Below the pieces are notes generated by a model. It had not been told where the DNA came from, did not search any database, and was given only the letters and a program-made list of their open reading frames with translations. Source: Mesorhizobium sp. WSM4904 (GTDB taxonomy: Bacteria > Pseudomonadota > Alphaproteobacteria > Rhizobiales > Rhizobiaceae). From it: 64,000 bases of DNA. Every line of letters begins with the position of its first letter. Position 1 is the stretch's first letter. This document shows positions 47,262 to 59,390 of the stretch, one piece after another. Location: NCBI RefSeq assembly GCF_029674545.1, contig NZ_CP121354.1:3419001-3483000 (forward strand), read 5' to 3'. The translations under genes were made by a program, and so were the position numbers.

Positions 47262-48917
47262 ATGACGATCAATCTGCAAAAGCCGGACATCACCGAGCTG
47301 AAGCCACGCATCACCGTGTTCGGTGTCGGCGGCGGCGGCGGCAATGCCGTCAACAACATGATCACAGCCGGCTTGCGCGGCGTCGAGTTCGTGGTGGCCA
47401 ACACCGACGCGCAGGCGCTGACGATGTCGAAGGCCGAGCGGCTGATCCAGCTCGGCGCGCATGTCACCGAAGGCCTCGGCGCCGGCTCGCAGCCGGAAGT
47501 CGGCCGCGCGGCGGCGGAAGAGTGCATCGACGAGATCATCGATCATCTCTCCAACACGCATATGTGCTTCGTCACCGCCGGCATGGGCGGCGGCACCGGC
47601 ACGGGTGCTGCTCCGGTCGTTGCCCGCGCCGCGCGCGAGAAGGGCATCCTTACGGTCGGCGTCGTCACCAAGCCGTTCCATTTCGAAGGTCAGCGCCGCA
47701 TGAAGACGGCCGACATGGGCATCGAGGAACTGCAGAAATGCGTCGATACCCTCATCGTCATCCCGAACCAGAACCTGTTCCGGCTGGCCAATGACAAGAC
47801 CACCTTCGCCGATGCCTTCGCCATGGCCGACCAGGTGCTCTACTCGGGCGTTGCCTGCATCACCGACCTGATGGTCAAGGAAGGCCTGATCAACCTCGAC
47901 TTCGCCGACGTCCGTTCGGTGATGCGCGAGATGGGCAAGGCGATGATGGGCACCGGCGAGGCTTCGGGCGAGGGCCGCGCGATGGCCGCCGCCGAAGCGG
48001 CGATCGCCAACCCGCTGCTCGACGAAACCTCGATGAAGGGCGCCAAGGGCCTGCTGATCTCGATCACAGGTGGCCGCGACCTCACCCTGTTCGAGGTCGA
48101 TGAAGCGGCGACCCGCATCCGCGAGGAGGTCGACCAGGACGCCAACATCATCCTCGGCGCCACCTTCGACGAGGAGCTGGAAGGCGTGATCCGCGTTTCG
48201 GTGGTCGCCACCGGCATCGACAAGTCGGCGGCCGAAATCGCCGCGGCGCCGATTTCGATCCGCGCGCCGCAGAAGCCGGTCGCCCGTCCGGCGGCGCCTG
48301 TTCAGGAAAGCCGTCCTGCGCCGGTTCAGCAGCAGGCTTACGAGCCGCGCGCGGTCGATCCGGTCGCCGAGGCGATCCAGCTTGCCGAGGCAAACGCCGC
48401 CGCGATGGCGCAGCCGCGCCAGGCGCCGGTCGACGACTTCCGTCCGCAGAGCAAGATCTTCCAGGCCCCGCCGGCGCAGCCGCAGCCTCAACCGGTGGTG
48501 CAGCAGCAGGTCGTGCAGCCCGCGCCGCAGCGTGAGATGCCGCAGCCGGTGGCGGCGGCACCGCAGCGCATGCCACGCGTTGAGGACTTTCCGCCGGTTG
48601 TGAGGGCGGAAGTGGAAGCCAAGACCCGCCCTGCCGATCATGAGAACAGCGGACCGATGGGGCTGATCAAGCGGCTGACGAACGGCCTGACCCGCCGCGA
48701 GGAAGAACCGGCCCGGCTGCAGCCGGCACAGCCGCGCGAGCCGAAACTGCGCCAGGCGGCACCGGAAATGCGCCGTCTTGCCAGCCAGGACCCGCAGCTT
48801 TACGCACCGCGTCGCGGCCAGCTCGACGACCAGGGCCGACTCACGCCGCAGAGCCGCACGGTCCAGGAAGACGACCAGCTGGAGATTCCGGCATTCCTGC
48901 GCCGCCAGGCCAACTGA
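47262..48917 (+). CDS. ftsZ: Cell division GTPase FtsZ
   Basis: This 551-residue tubulin homologue forms the Z ring. The GTPase core (about residues 10-320) has [15 protein letters not shown], the tubulin signature [13 protein letters not shown] and the T7 loop [12 protein letters not shown] long Pro/Gln/Ala-rich linker of about 200 residues follows, typical of rhizobial FtsZ1. It ends in the conserved C-terminal peptide [12 protein letters not shown] that binds FtsA. It is full length. Confidence 0.97.
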   Translation: MTINLQKPDITELKPRITVFGVGGGGGNAVNNMITAGLRGVEFVVANTDAQALTMSKAERLIQLGAHVTEGLGAGSQPEVGRAAAEECIDEIIDHLSNTHMCFVTAGMGGGTGTGAAPVVARAAREKGILTVGVVTKPFHFEGQRRMKTADMGIEELQKCVDTLIVIPNQNLFRLANDKTTFADAFAMADQVLYSGVACITDLMVKEGLINLDFADVRSVMREMGKAMMGTGEASGEGRAMAAAEAAIANPLLDETSMKGAKGLLISITGGRDLTLFEVDEAATRIREEVDQDANIILGATFDEELEGVIRVSVVATGIDKSAAEIAAAPISIRAPQKPVARPAAPVQESRPAPVQQQAYEPRAVDPVAEAIQLAEANAAAMAQPRQAPVDDFRPQSKIFQAPPAQPQPQPVVQQQVVQPAPQREMPQPVAAAPQRMPRVEDFPPVVRAEVEAKTRPADHENSGPMGLIKRLTNGLTRREEEPARLQPAQPREPKLRQAAPEMRRLASQDPQLYAPRRGQLDDQGRLTPQSRTVQEDDQLEIPAFLRRQAN

Positions 48918-48940
48918 TCGATACAGCGGGTCGCTGATCG

Positions 48941-48965
48941 TTAACGATATATAACGGTTGTTAAC
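48941..48965. promoter_or_regulatory. Clustered TTAAC motifs downstream of ftsZ (CtrA-like half-sites)
   Basis: TTAAC at 48941, TAAC at 48952 and TTAAC at 48961 are spaced about one helical turn apart. The first two resemble a CtrA site (TTAA-N7-TTAA) with one mismatch. They lie 311-335 bp before lpxC. This is a weak, position-based suggestion. Confidence 0.3.
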
Positions 48966-48992
48966 AGGCAGACGAGAGATCGTCTGCCTGTT
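48963..48992. terminator. Perfect 13-bp hairpin after ftsZ
   Basis: AACAGGCAGACGA and TCGTCTGCCTGTT pair exactly around loop GAGA. No T run follows (GGCGTTAAAAAATG), so it may work as a transcript 3' end stabiliser or a weak terminator rather than a classical terminator. The rest of the 358-bp ftsZ-lpxC gap has GANTC at 49080, 49132 and 49241. Confidence 0.6.
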
Positions 48993-49275
48993 GGCGTTAA
49001 AAAATGCCTGTAAAACAGAGTGTTATAAGCGCCTTCTCGTTCAGGGTAGCGGTTACATGGGGTAAGAAACCGTGATTTGGAGTCTCCCGGACGGGTCATT
49101 ATCTTCGCGTCGGACTAAGTCGGTTAGCCGGGATTCGGGGAGTTAGCCCTGCCTGCCGATCATATCAGAGCCGCATGCCTTGTTCATTTTGCCGCATTTG
49201 CTGCGGACGTCAGGTGATCCATCTGGCTGAAAATGCTCAAGAGTCTGACAAAGCGGACGCTGGCAGCTAGGGCTT

Positions 49276-50223
49276 ATGGGGTTTGTCTTGCACGACTATC
49301 AGACGACAGTTAAAGCGCGCGTGACGTTGACCGGCACGGGCGTGCACAGCGGCAGGCCCGTCACCGTTCATTTCCTGCCCGCAGACGCCGACACCGGCAT
49401 CGTGTTCCACCTTTCCACGGGCGATCAAAGCCGTGAATTCCGCGCGTTGGTCTCCGAGGTCGGCGCCACCGACCTTTGCACCATGCTCGGCGATCCGGAC
49501 GGCGAGCACATCGGAACCATCGAGCACCTGATGGCGACGGTGTTCGGACTTGGCATCGACAACCTCATCATCGAGATCGACGGCTCGGAAGTCCCCATTC
49601 TCGACGGCAGCGCCATGGCCTTTGTCGAGGCGTTCGATCAGGCGGGCATCGAGACGCTTTCGGTCAGGCGTCGCTATATACGCGTGGTCAAGCCGGTTCG
49701 CATCGAGGCCGGCGCATCATGGGCGGAGTTCCGCCCCTATGACGGCACGCGCTTCGAGGTCGAGATCGATTTCGAGAGCCCGGCCATCGGCCGCCAGCTC
49801 TTTGCCTCCGACATCAACCCCGACATCTTCCGCCACGACATCGCGCGGGCCCGCACCTTCGGCTTCATGAAAGATGTCGAGCGGCTGTGGGCCGCAGGCT
49901 ACGCGCTCGGCTCGTCGCTGGAAAACTCGCTGGTCATCGGCGACGATAACCGCGTCATCAATGTCGGCGGGCTGCGCTATCCGAACGAATTCGCCCGCCA
50001 CAAGACGCTCGACGCCATGGGCGACCTGGCGCTGGCCGGCGCGCGCTTCATCGGCTGCTTCCGCTCCTATCGCGGCGGCCACCGGATGAATGCTGCGGCT
50101 CTGCGCCGCCTGCTGTCCGACCGCACGGCCTTCGAGATTGTCGAGACGCGACGCCGCGAGCGTGGTCGCGCCGCCGAGATGATCGCCGTCAGCGGGCCGG
50201 TCTACGCGCCCTGGGTGATCTGA
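49276..50223 (+). CDS. lpxC: UDP-3-O-acyl-N-acetylglucosamine deacetylase LpxC
   Basis: This 315-residue zinc deacetylase catalyses the committed step of lipid A synthesis. Visible are LTGTGVHSGRPVTVHFLPA at the N-terminus, the Zn/catalytic IEHLMATVFGLGIDN, FRHDIARARTFGFM, and RHKTLDAMGDLALAG with the second pair of Zn ligands. The length matches rhizobial LpxC. It stands as its own unit after ftsZ. A preceding 358-bp gap suggests a separate promoter. Confidence 0.96.
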   Translation: MGFVLHDYQTTVKARVTLTGTGVHSGRPVTVHFLPADADTGIVFHLSTGDQSREFRALVSEVGATDLCTMLGDPDGEHIGTIEHLMATVFGLGIDNLIIEIDGSEVPILDGSAMAFVEAFDQAGIETLSVRRRYIRVVKPVRIEAGASWAEFRPYDGTRFEVEIDFESPAIGRQLFASDINPDIFRHDIARARTFGFMKDVERLWAAGYALGSSLENSLVIGDDNRVINVGGLRYPNEFARHKTLDAMGDLALAGARFIGCFRSYRGGHRMNAAALRRLLSDRTAFEIVETRRRERGRAAEMIAVSGPVYAPWVI

Positions 50224-50254
50224 TTCTTAACGGTTTTCTGGCTTTGTAGGCGGA

Positions 50255-50282
50255 GCTTGTGTTGCATGGTTGCATCACAAGC
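50255..50282 (+). terminator. Hairpin after lpxC
   Basis: GCTTGTG pairs with CACAAGC, then one T-T mismatch, then TGCA with TGCA around loop TGGT. No T run follows, so termination is uncertain. Confidence 0.35.
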
Positions 50283-50426
50283 CCGTGAAATCGCGCAGCT
50301 TTGGGCACGGCGCCAAACCGCCACAAAAATGCGCGATTGGCCGCAGATAGCGTTGCCGCATTAGGCAGTTATGGTTTATGGCTGCTGCCCCAGATCGAAA
50401 TGACGCCGAAAGGGCGGAAATCAATC

Positions 50427-51296
50427 ATGTTGCTTAAGCGAGTTGGTCAATCGAATGCGCCGCGTAGGGCTGTTTTCCTGGCGTTTTCGTTGATCGCCCC
50501 TTCGCTCGTGCTGTCAGCCTGCATGTCGTCCGAGAAGGATGTCAACCTGGCGACCTATGTCGACCAGACTGAGCCGGCCGACGTTCTTTACAACCAGGGC
50601 TTGGCCAACATGAACGCCGGCCGCCTCGACGAGGCGAGCAAGAAGTTCGACGCCGTCGACCGCCAGCATCCCTATTCGGAATTCGCCCGCAAATCGATGG
50701 TGATGGGTGCTTTCGCCGACTATCGTGCCGGCAACTATGACGAGGCGATCGGCACCGCCAAGCGCTATCTCACGCTCTACCCGTCGACCGACGATGCCGC
50801 CTATGCCCAGTATATAATCGGGTTGAGCTACTACCGGCAGATCAAGGACGTCACCCAGGACCAGAAGGAAGCGCGCCAGACGGTGCAGACCATGCAGGAC
50901 CTGGTGACGCGCTGGCCGACCTCCGAATATGTCGACGACGCCAAGGACAAGATTCGCTTCGCCACCGACCAGCTCGCCGGCAAGGAGATGCAGATCGGCC
51001 GCTATTATCTCGAACGGCGCGAATATATCGCCGCCGTCAAGCGCTTCCGTACAGTGGTCGAGACCTACTCCAACACACGCCATGTCGAGGAGGCGCTCGC
51101 GCGCCTGACCGAAGCTTATTATGCGATGGGCCTGACCTCGGAAGCGCAGACGGCCGCGGCGGTGCTCGGCCACAACTATCCAGACAGCCAGTGGTACAAG
51201 GATTCCTACAAGCTCCTGCAGAGCAATGGGCTTGAACCACGCGAGAATGCCGGGTCGTGGATCTCCAAGGCCGGGAAGCTGATCACCGGCGCCTGA
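50427..51296 (+). CDS. bamD: Outer membrane assembly lipoprotein BamD
   Basis: This 289-residue lipoprotein is a BAM complex subunit essential for inserting beta-barrel proteins in the outer membrane. It has a signal peptide with lipobox VLSAC (Cys near residue 31), then TPR repeats: [42 protein letters not shown], and [25 protein letters not shown] 50427 is the last start before the signal peptide. The frame is open further upstream. recN follows within 10 bp. Confidence 0.94.
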   Translation: MLLKRVGQSNAPRRAVFLAFSLIAPSLVLSACMSSEKDVNLATYVDQTEPADVLYNQGLANMNAGRLDEASKKFDAVDRQHPYSEFARKSMVMGAFADYRAGNYDEAIGTAKRYLTLYPSTDDAAYAQYIIGLSYYRQIKDVTQDQKEARQTVQTMQDLVTRWPTSEYVDDAKDKIRFATDQLAGKEMQIGRYYLERREYIAAVKRFRTVVETYSNTRHVEEALARLTEAYYAMGLTSEAQTAAAVLGHNYPDSQWYKDSYKLLQSNGLEPRENAGSWISKAGKLITGA

Positions 51297-51306
51297 AGCT
51301 TCCCTG

Positions 51307-52980
51307 ATGCTGTCCAGACTGTCGATCCGCGATATCGTCCTGATCGAGAAGCTGGACATCGACTTCCTGCCTGGGCTCTCCGTGCTGACCGGCGAGACCG
51401 GGGCCGGCAAATCGATCCTGCTCGATGCACTGTCGCTGGCGCTTGGCGCGCGCGGCGACGCTTCGCTGGTCCGTCATGGCGCGGCACAGGGCCAGGTCAT
51501 TGCCGTGTTCGACGTGCCGCGCAACCATCCGGCGCGCGCGCTGCTCGCCGAAAACGACATCGAGGACGATGGTGACGTCATCCTGCGGCGCGTGCAGACC
51601 GCCGATGGCCGCACGCGCGTCTTCGTCAACGACCAGCCGTCCAGCGTGACCCTGATGCGCGACGTCGGCCGCGCCTTGGTCGAGATTCATGGCCAGCATG
51701 ACGAGCGCGCGCTTGTCGATCCCGGCGCGCATCGCGAGTTGCTTGACAGCTTTGGCGGTCATCTTGGCGCCGTGCGCGGCACCGGCGAGGCTTGGCGCTA
51801 CTGGCGAAACTGCGAGCAGGAGCTTTCCCGGCATCGCGCCAAGGTCGAGGCGGCGGCGCGCGAGGCGGATTATCTCAGAGCGTCCGTCGCCGAGCTGGCG
51901 AAGCTCGATCCGCAGCCGGGCGAGGAAACCGAGCTGGCAGAACTGCGCGCCCAGATGATGCGCGCCGAAAAGATCGCTTCCGAGATCCACGATGCGCAGG
52001 ACGTGTTGTCGGGGCCGTCCTCGCCCTTGCCGCAGCTCGCCAGCCTGCTGCGCAGGCTGCAGCGCAAGTCGGGCGAAGTGCCGGGCCTGCTCGACGAGGT
52101 GGTGAAGTCGCTGGACGAGGCGATGATCTCGCTCGACGCGGCGCAGTCCGGCGTCGAGACGGCACTTCGCGCCACCGAATATGATCCGCAGCGCCTGGAA
52201 AAGGCCGAGGAGCGGTTGTTCTCGCTGCGCGCGGCCTCGCGCAAGCACAATGTCGCGGTCGACGACCTGGCGCAACTGCGCGACACGATGGCGGCCGACC
52301 TCGCCGACCTCGACGCCGGCGAGGAGCGGCTGCACGGACTGGAGAAGCAAGCCGCCGCCGCGCGCGAGGCTTACGACATTTCCGCGGCGCAACTCTCTTC
52401 GCTGCGCCACGCGGCGGCGGCCGGGCTGACCAAGGCGGTGATGGCGGAACTGCCGGCGCTCAAGCTCGAGCGGGCCGAGTTCATCGTCGAGATGGTGAGC
52501 GACGCCGAAAGTCGCATGGAAGAAGGCATAGACCAGGTCGAGTTCTGGGTGCGCACCAATCCGGGTACAAGGCCGGGACCGATGATGAAGGTCGCGTCGG
52601 GCGGCGAGCTGTCGCGCTTCCTTCTGGCGCTGAAAGTGGCGCTGGCCGACCGCGGCTCGGCGCCGACCCTGGTTTTCGACGAGATCGACACCGGTGTCGG
52701 CGGCGCGGTGGCCGACGCCATCGGCCAGCGGCTGGCCAGGCTGTCGAAGCGGGTGCAGGTGCTTTCGGTCACGCATGCGCCGCAGGTGGCGGCGCGCGCC
52801 GCCACCCACTTCCTCATCTCGAAATCCGGCGGCAAGGACCGTGTCGCCACCGGCATCGCCGAAATGGACCGCGCGGCGCGCCAGGAAGAGATCGCGCGTA
52901 TGCTGGCCGGCGCCATCATCACGGATGAAGCGCGCGCCGCGGCGGAACGCCTGCTGCGCGAGAACACGGCGGCAGCCTAA
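51307..52980 (+). CDS. recN: DNA repair protein RecN
   Basis: This 557-residue SMC-like ATPase takes part in double-strand break repair. Walker A GETGAGKSILLDAL lies near residue 30. A two-part coiled coil covers about 170-370. It ends with signature ASGGELSRFLLALK, Walker B LVFDEIDTGVGG and SVTHAPQVAARA. The length is normal. The bamD-recN-ligA order is standard in rhizobia. The TAA stop lies at the left edge of a dispersed repeat. Confidence 0.96.
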   Translation: MLSRLSIRDIVLIEKLDIDFLPGLSVLTGETGAGKSILLDALSLALGARGDASLVRHGAAQGQVIAVFDVPRNHPARALLAENDIEDDGDVILRRVQTADGRTRVFVNDQPSSVTLMRDVGRALVEIHGQHDERALVDPGAHRELLDSFGGHLGAVRGTGEAWRYWRNCEQELSRHRAKVEAAAREADYLRASVAELAKLDPQPGEETELAELRAQMMRAEKIASEIHDAQDVLSGPSSPLPQLASLLRRLQRKSGEVPGLLDEVVKSLDEAMISLDAAQSGVETALRATEYDPQRLEKAEERLFSLRAASRKHNVAVDDLAQLRDTMAADLADLDAGEERLHGLEKQAAAAREAYDISAAQLSSLRHAAAAGLTKAVMAELPALKLERAEFIVEMVSDAESRMEEGIDQVEFWVRTNPGTRPGPMMKVASGGELSRFLLALKVALADRGSAPTLVFDEIDTGVGGAVADAIGQRLARLSKRVQVLSVTHAPQVAARAATHFLISKSGGKDRVATGIAEMDRAARQEEIARMLAGAIITDEARAAAERLLRENTAAA

Positions 52981-53085
52981 AGCGCGTCGCGATCTTTCAG
53001 ATTCGCGCCATGCGCTTTAGGTTTCTGATTTCACGCATGTCTTTGTCCCGAAACCGGTTCCCACTTTCGGGTGACATGCTTTAGG
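52978..53085 (+). repeat. Dispersed palindromic repeat, copy 4
   Basis: TAAAGCGCGTCGCG ... CATGCGCTTTAG, then CGCATGTCTTTGTCCCGAAA-CCGG ... TTTCGGGTGACATGCTTTAG. Same two-module plan as copy 1. It begins with the TAA stop codon of recN. Confidence 0.75.
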
Positions 53086-53196
53086 CGGCTTGAATTCTTT
53101 CACGTTCGGAAGATGAGTCAGCAGATGGCTGCATCCTGCTGTTCAGGAATGATTTTTGCGCAAGCCGACTCCCTGCCGACGATTCCTGATTTATAG

Positions 53197-55433
<2,237 letters not shown>

Positions 55434-55434
<1 letters not shown>

Positions 55435-56120
55435 TGGCGGGCGCGTTCAAAGGTTTTGGCGAGAAGGCCATCCCGTTCCTGAAGGCGCTCGATTTCCACC
55501 AGAGCCGCGAGTGGTTCCAGGAAAATCGCGACCTCTACGAGAGCCAATTGCACGAGCCGTTCTGTGATCTCGTCGAGACGCTCAGCGAGCGTTTTGCGGC
55601 GGCGAGACTTGGCCTGCGCGGCGACCGCAAGAAATCGCTGTTCCGCATCAATCGCGACGTGCGCTTTTCCAAGGACAAGCGGCCCTACAACCGGCATCTA
55701 TCGGCCATCCTTTCGCCGGACGGCACCAAGATGGAGCAGGGCGTGTTCTACGTGCATATCGGACTGGAGCGCTGCTTTGCCGGCGTCGCTTGGTGGCAGC
55801 CGGGGCCTGAACTGCTGCAGGCGATGCGCAAGGCGATCGTGACGAAGCCGGCGGCGTTCCGTGGCACGGTGGCGGCGTTGAAGAAGGGCGGCCTCGCGCT
55901 CGATTCGGAAGATCGCCTGAAGCGCGCGCCGCGCGGCTTCGAGGACGTCACCGATGACGATCTCGCCCAGGCGGTGCGCAACCGGCATTTCGTGGTCCGG
56001 CACGACATCGATCCGCCGACGATATATTCGGCCGGGCTGGTCGACGATCTCGTCGATTTCACCTCGCGCGCCAGGCCGCTGCTCGATTGGGGCAGGGCGA
56101 TCCAAGGTACGGCCGCGTAG
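55434..56120 (+). CDS. DUF2461 (TIGR02453-type) protein
   Basis: This 228-residue cytoplasmic protein of unknown function matches the DUF2461 pattern: FLKALDFHQSREWFQENRDLYE at the N-terminus, RINRDVRFSKDKRPYNRHLSA in the middle (highly charged), and YVHIGLERCFAGVAWWQPGPELLQAMRKAI. It is coupled to ligA by a 1-base start/stop overlap (TGATG), so it is co-expressed with DNA ligase. Any link to DNA metabolism is only positional. Confidence 0.85.
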
Positions 56121-56211
56121 CCGGAAATCCGCTTCGCGATCAGTTCCGCTGATCGTCGGCTCAAGCGAATTGGTGTGACAAGCAAGGCGACGCTCCCTAC
56201 ATCAAACCACC

Positions 56212-56315
56212 TGAAGCGCGTCACCTGAAACGGGTTCAGGCGACGCGCTTCAAGTCCTTGTTTTGATGCATGTCGTTATCCCAGAACCGCTGCGCACTTC
56301 TAGGCGACATGCAAA
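56212..56315 (+). repeat. Dispersed palindromic repeat, copy 5
   Basis: GAAGCGCGTCACC ... GGCGACGCGCTTC, then GATGCATGTCGTTATCCCAGA-ACCGC ... CTAGGCGACATGC. This is the copy closest to copy 1 in the window. It ends 13 bp before the azlC ATG, where it might touch the leader. Confidence 0.75.
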
Positions 56316-56328
56316 AGGGAGCAGTTGG

Positions 56329-57057
56329 ATGTCAGCGGAAGCAATCTCCGAAGGCCGTGCGCAGAGCGATTTCTGGGACGGCGTGCGGCTGTCGATGCCG
56401 GTGGTCGTCGCCTCGGCGCCGTTCGCGGTGCTGTTCGGCGCTTTAGCCGTCGACAACGGCCTTTCCGTTCTCGAGGCCTTTCTGATGAGCGCCATGATCT
56501 ATGGCGGCGCCAGCCAGATGGTGGGCATCGAACTGTTCGGCCAGCATGTCGCGCCGTGGCTGGTCGTGCTGTCGATCTTCGCGGTGAATTTCCGCCACGT
56601 GCTCTATTCCGCCGGCATCGGCCGGCGTATCACGCATTGGCCGGTGCTGCAGCAGGCGCTCGGCTACTTCATCCTGACCGATCCGCAATATGCCATCGCC
56701 GAGGCGAAGGCAGAGTCCGGCCGGCCTGTCGGCTTCGTCTGGTATCTGGGACTCGGCCTGCCGGTCTATGTGTTCTGGGTGATCGAGAGCGGCCTGGGTG
56801 CGGTGTTCGGCAAGATGATCCCGGATACCCATGCGCTGGGCATCGATTTCCTGCTGCCGATCTATTTCCTCGGCCTCGTCATGGGCTTCCGCAAGCGGCC
56901 GCTCTGGCTGCCGGTGGTCACCGCGAGCGCGGCCGCCTCGATCGTCGCCTACAGGACGGTCGGCTCGCCCTGGCATGTCTCGATCGGCGCGATCGCAGGC
57001 GTGCTCCTGGCGGTGATCCTGCCACCGCATCACAGCGGCGTGGGGGAGCGGCCATGA
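56329..57057 (+). CDS. azlC: AzlC-family branched-chain amino acid exporter, large subunit
   Basis: This 242-residue inner-membrane protein has about six to seven spans. Family motifs are MPVVVASAPFAVLFGALAV, MSAMIYGGASQMVGIELFG, NFRHVLYSAGIG and FILTDPQYAIA. With AzlD it forms an exporter of branched-chain amino acids (or methionine in some members). ATG 56329 is chosen because it gives the conserved N-terminus. The upstream open frame runs into a dispersed repeat. It overlaps azlD as ATGA. Confidence 0.9.
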   Translation: MSAEAISEGRAQSDFWDGVRLSMPVVVASAPFAVLFGALAVDNGLSVLEAFLMSAMIYGGASQMVGIELFGQHVAPWLVVLSIFAVNFRHVLYSAGIGRRITHWPVLQQALGYFILTDPQYAIAEAKAESGRPVGFVWYLGLGLPVYVFWVIESGLGAVFGKMIPDTHALGIDFLLPIYFLGLVMGFRKRPLWLPVVTASAAASIVAYRTVGSPWHVSIGAIAGVLLAVILPPHHSGVGERP

Positions 57058-57350
57058 GCACGACCTTCTGGATCATCCTTGCCGGCGCCGTCGCCACCTA
57101 TCTCACGCGCGTCGGGGGGCACCTCGTCATCTCGCGCTTCGAAAACGTCCATCCACGCGTCGAGGCGGGCTTGAATGCTGTGCCGGCCGCCGTGCTGACG
57201 ACGCTGGTGGCGCCTGAACTCCTGCATGCCGGACCCGCCGAATGGGCGGCGCTGATCGTCACCGCGCTGGTGTCGTTGCGCGGCGGCCTGATGGCGATGT
57301 TTTTGGCGGGCACTGCCGCACTGATATTGGCGCGGCAGTTCGTGGCATAG
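57054..57350 (+). CDS. azlD: AzlD-family small transporter subunit
   Basis: This 98-residue membrane protein has about four spans (FWIILAGAVATYLTRVGGHLV; AGLNAVPAAVLTTLVAPELL; LIVTALVSLRGGLMAMFLAG). It is the obligate partner of AzlC, encoded with a 4-bp overlap. It is convergent with the aminopeptidase gene, with 1 bp between their ends. Confidence 0.88.
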   Translation: MSTTFWIILAGAVATYLTRVGGHLVISRFENVHPRVEAGLNAVPAAVLTTLVAPELLHAGPAEWAALIVTALVSLRGGLMAMFLAGTAALILARQFVA

Positions 57351-57351
57351 G

Positions 57352-59196
57352 TCAGATCTTCGCGTCGTGCGGAAGCGGCGCGGTCGCCTTCTCCAGCCAA
57401 GCCAGCGTCTCGCCATCCACCATCGGACCGATCTCGGCCAGGACCCGCGCGTGATACTGGTCGAGCCAGTGCAGTTCGTCGCGGGTCAGCAGATCGCTGC
57501 GGATAAGGCGCTTGTCGATCGGCGCCAGCGTCAGCGTCTCGAAGCCGTGCATGGCGATGTCGCCGCCCTCGATCTGCTCGGCGGGCATGACCAGGATAAG
57601 GTTCTCGATGCGGATGCCGTAGGAGCCTTCCTTGTAGTAGCCCGGCTCGTTGGACAGCATCATACCGGCAAGCAGCTTCTCGGTGCCGGTGCGGGCGATG
57701 CGCTGCGGGCCTTCATGTACGGCAAGATAGGAGCCGACACCGTGGCCGGTGCCATGGGCGAAGTCGCAGCCATGCTTCCATAGCGCCATGCGGGCGACGG
57801 CATCGATTTCCGAGCCGCGCGTGCCGGCAGGGAAGCGCAGCGTCGAGATGCCGATCATGCCTTTCAGCACCAGCGTGAAGCGTTCGCGCATCTCCTCGGT
57901 CGGCTGGCCGATCGGCACGGTGCGGGTAATGTCGGTGGTGCCGTCCTGATATTGTCCGCCGGAATCGAGCAGGAACAGCTCACCGGTTTGAAGCTTGCGG
58001 CTGGTGGCGCGCGAGACGCGATAGTGCATGATGGCGCCGTTCGGGCCGGCGCCGGAAATGGTGTCGAAGGAGACGTCGCGCAGCGGCATCTGCGTTTCCT
58101 CGCCGGTCTGCCGGCGGACTTCTTCGAGCTTGGTCACAACGTCGATCTCGTCGAGCGTGTCCGGCTTCTGCCGGTCGAGCCAGCAGAGCAGCTTGGCGAC
58201 CGCGGCACCGTCGCGACGATGCGCGGCGCGGCTGCCCGCGATCTCGGCCTGGTTCTTGGTGGCGCGCGGGATGCGGGCCGGATCGGCGGCGGATATCACC
58301 TTGCCACCATTGCTCTCGACCAGCATCTTCAGCTTTTCCGCAGTCAGCACCGGATCGAGCGCGATTTTTGCACCATCGTCGGCAAGCCCAGCGACGGCTG
58401 CTTCGAACTCGCCCGGATCGTGCAGGTCGGCGAGCTGGGTGAGATAGGCCGCGACCTGGCGCGAGAATTTGCGCGGGTCCATGAAGAGCTGGTGCTTGCC
58501 GTCGGCGGCCAGGATGGCGAAGCCTAAGGCCAGCGGCGTGTGCGCGACGTCACCGCCACGGATGTTGAAGGCCCAGGCGATGGAAGAGGGGTCGGTCAGC
58601 ACGGCGTGCGTCGCGCCGTCCTTTTCAATCGTGCCGGCCAGCCGCGCCAGCTTGTCCTTGGCGAGCTCGCCGGCAAAGGCGATCGGGTGGAGCTCCACCG
58701 GCGCGCGCGGCGGCTCCGGCTGGTCCCTCCAGATGAGGTCGATCGGGTTCTTGTCGAGCGGCACCAGCGTCGCGCCGGACTGCTCGGCCGATGCCCTCAG
58801 TGCCTTGACCTCACCGATCGTATGCAGCCACGGATCGAAACCGAGCCTGGCGCCCTTGCCGAGATTGTCCTTGATCCAGGAGGCCGGCGGATTGTCGATA
58901 AGGCTTTCGATGGTGAAGATGGAAAGGTCGACTTCGCCCCGCACCTGTAGTGTATAGCGGCCGTCGACGAAGACGAAGGCTCGATCACGCAGGATGATGG
59001 CGACGCCGGCCGAGCCGGAAAAGCCGGTCAGCCATTTCAGCCGCGCCGAGCGATCGGCGACATATTCGCCTTGGTGTTCGTCGGCACGCGGCACCATGAA
59101 GCCGTCCAGGCCGTTCTCCGTCAGCCACTGGCGCAGCATCGCCACGCGCGGCTTGCCGACAGCCGGATCGCCGGCGGAATCAAACGTCTGGAACAT
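57352..59196 (-). CDS. Aminopeptidase P family protein (M24B metallopeptidase, long form)
   Basis: This 614-residue protein has two N-terminal creatinase-like domains and a C-terminal pita-bread M24 domain. The expected metal ligands are visible: Asp in FLLDSGGQYQDGTTDITRTV (two), His in FAHGTGHGVGSYL, Glu in MMLSNEPGYY and Glu in GIRIENLI. It removes N-terminal residues preceding proline. The three-domain form of about 600 residues resembles eukaryotic XPNPEP1 more than E. coli PepP (441). It is probably cytoplasmic. Confidence 0.92.
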   Translation of the reverse strand: MFQTFDSAGDPAVGKPRVAMLRQWLTENGLDGFMVPRADEHQGEYVADRSARLKWLTGFSGSAGVAIILRDRAFVFVDGRYTLQVRGEVDLSIFTIESLIDNPPASWIKDNLGKGARLGFDPWLHTIGEVKALRASAEQSGATLVPLDKNPIDLIWRDQPEPPRAPVELHPIAFAGELAKDKLARLAGTIEKDGATHAVLTDPSSIAWAFNIRGGDVAHTPLALGFAILAADGKHQLFMDPRKFSRQVAAYLTQLADLHDPGEFEAAVAGLADDGAKIALDPVLTAEKLKMLVESNGGKVISAADPARIPRATKNQAEIAGSRAAHRRDGAAVAKLLCWLDRQKPDTLDEIDVVTKLEEVRRQTGEETQMPLRDVSFDTISGAGPNGAIMHYRVSRATSRKLQTGELFLLDSGGQYQDGTTDITRTVPIGQPTEEMRERFTLVLKGMIGISTLRFPAGTRGSEIDAVARMALWKHGCDFAHGTGHGVGSYLAVHEGPQRIARTGTEKLLAGMMLSNEPGYYKEGSYGIRIENLILVMPAEQIEGGDIAMHGFETLTLAPIDKRLIRSDLLTRDELHWLDQYHARVLAEIGPMVDGETLAWLEKATAPLPHDAKI

Positions 59197-59230
59197 TGTG
59201 GCATCTCCCTCGAATGGCTTGCCGCGACCC

Positions 59231-59338
59231 TAGAGCGGTTCACCGTTTCATGGAAACGGCGAACCGCCCTATCTCTTTGTTTTGATGCAATTCCGGGCGG
59301 AAAACCGTTTCGCACTTTTCCTGGAATTGCTCTAGCGC
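59231..59338 (+). repeat. Dispersed palindromic repeat, copy 6 (divergent)
   Basis: AGAGCGGTTCACCG ... CGGCGAACCGCCCT, then GATGCAATTCCGGGCGGAAA-ACCG ... TTTCCTGGAATTGCTCTAG. The module plan and spacing are those of copies 1 and 5, but the arms have different sequence with pairing preserved. It lies between the pepP-like and prmA genes. Confidence 0.65.
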
Positions 59339-59390
59339 ATACCCCTGGCAACCGGAATCGATTTCGGCAGGGCCAGATGGCGGCTGTGTC

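Noticed and set aside
45698..47539. 613-codon minus-strand open frame opposite ftsQ-ftsA
   Set aside because: It is antisense to two clear division genes. The composition is His/Arg/Gly-rich, as expected from the complement of GC-rich codons, and there are no recognisable motifs.
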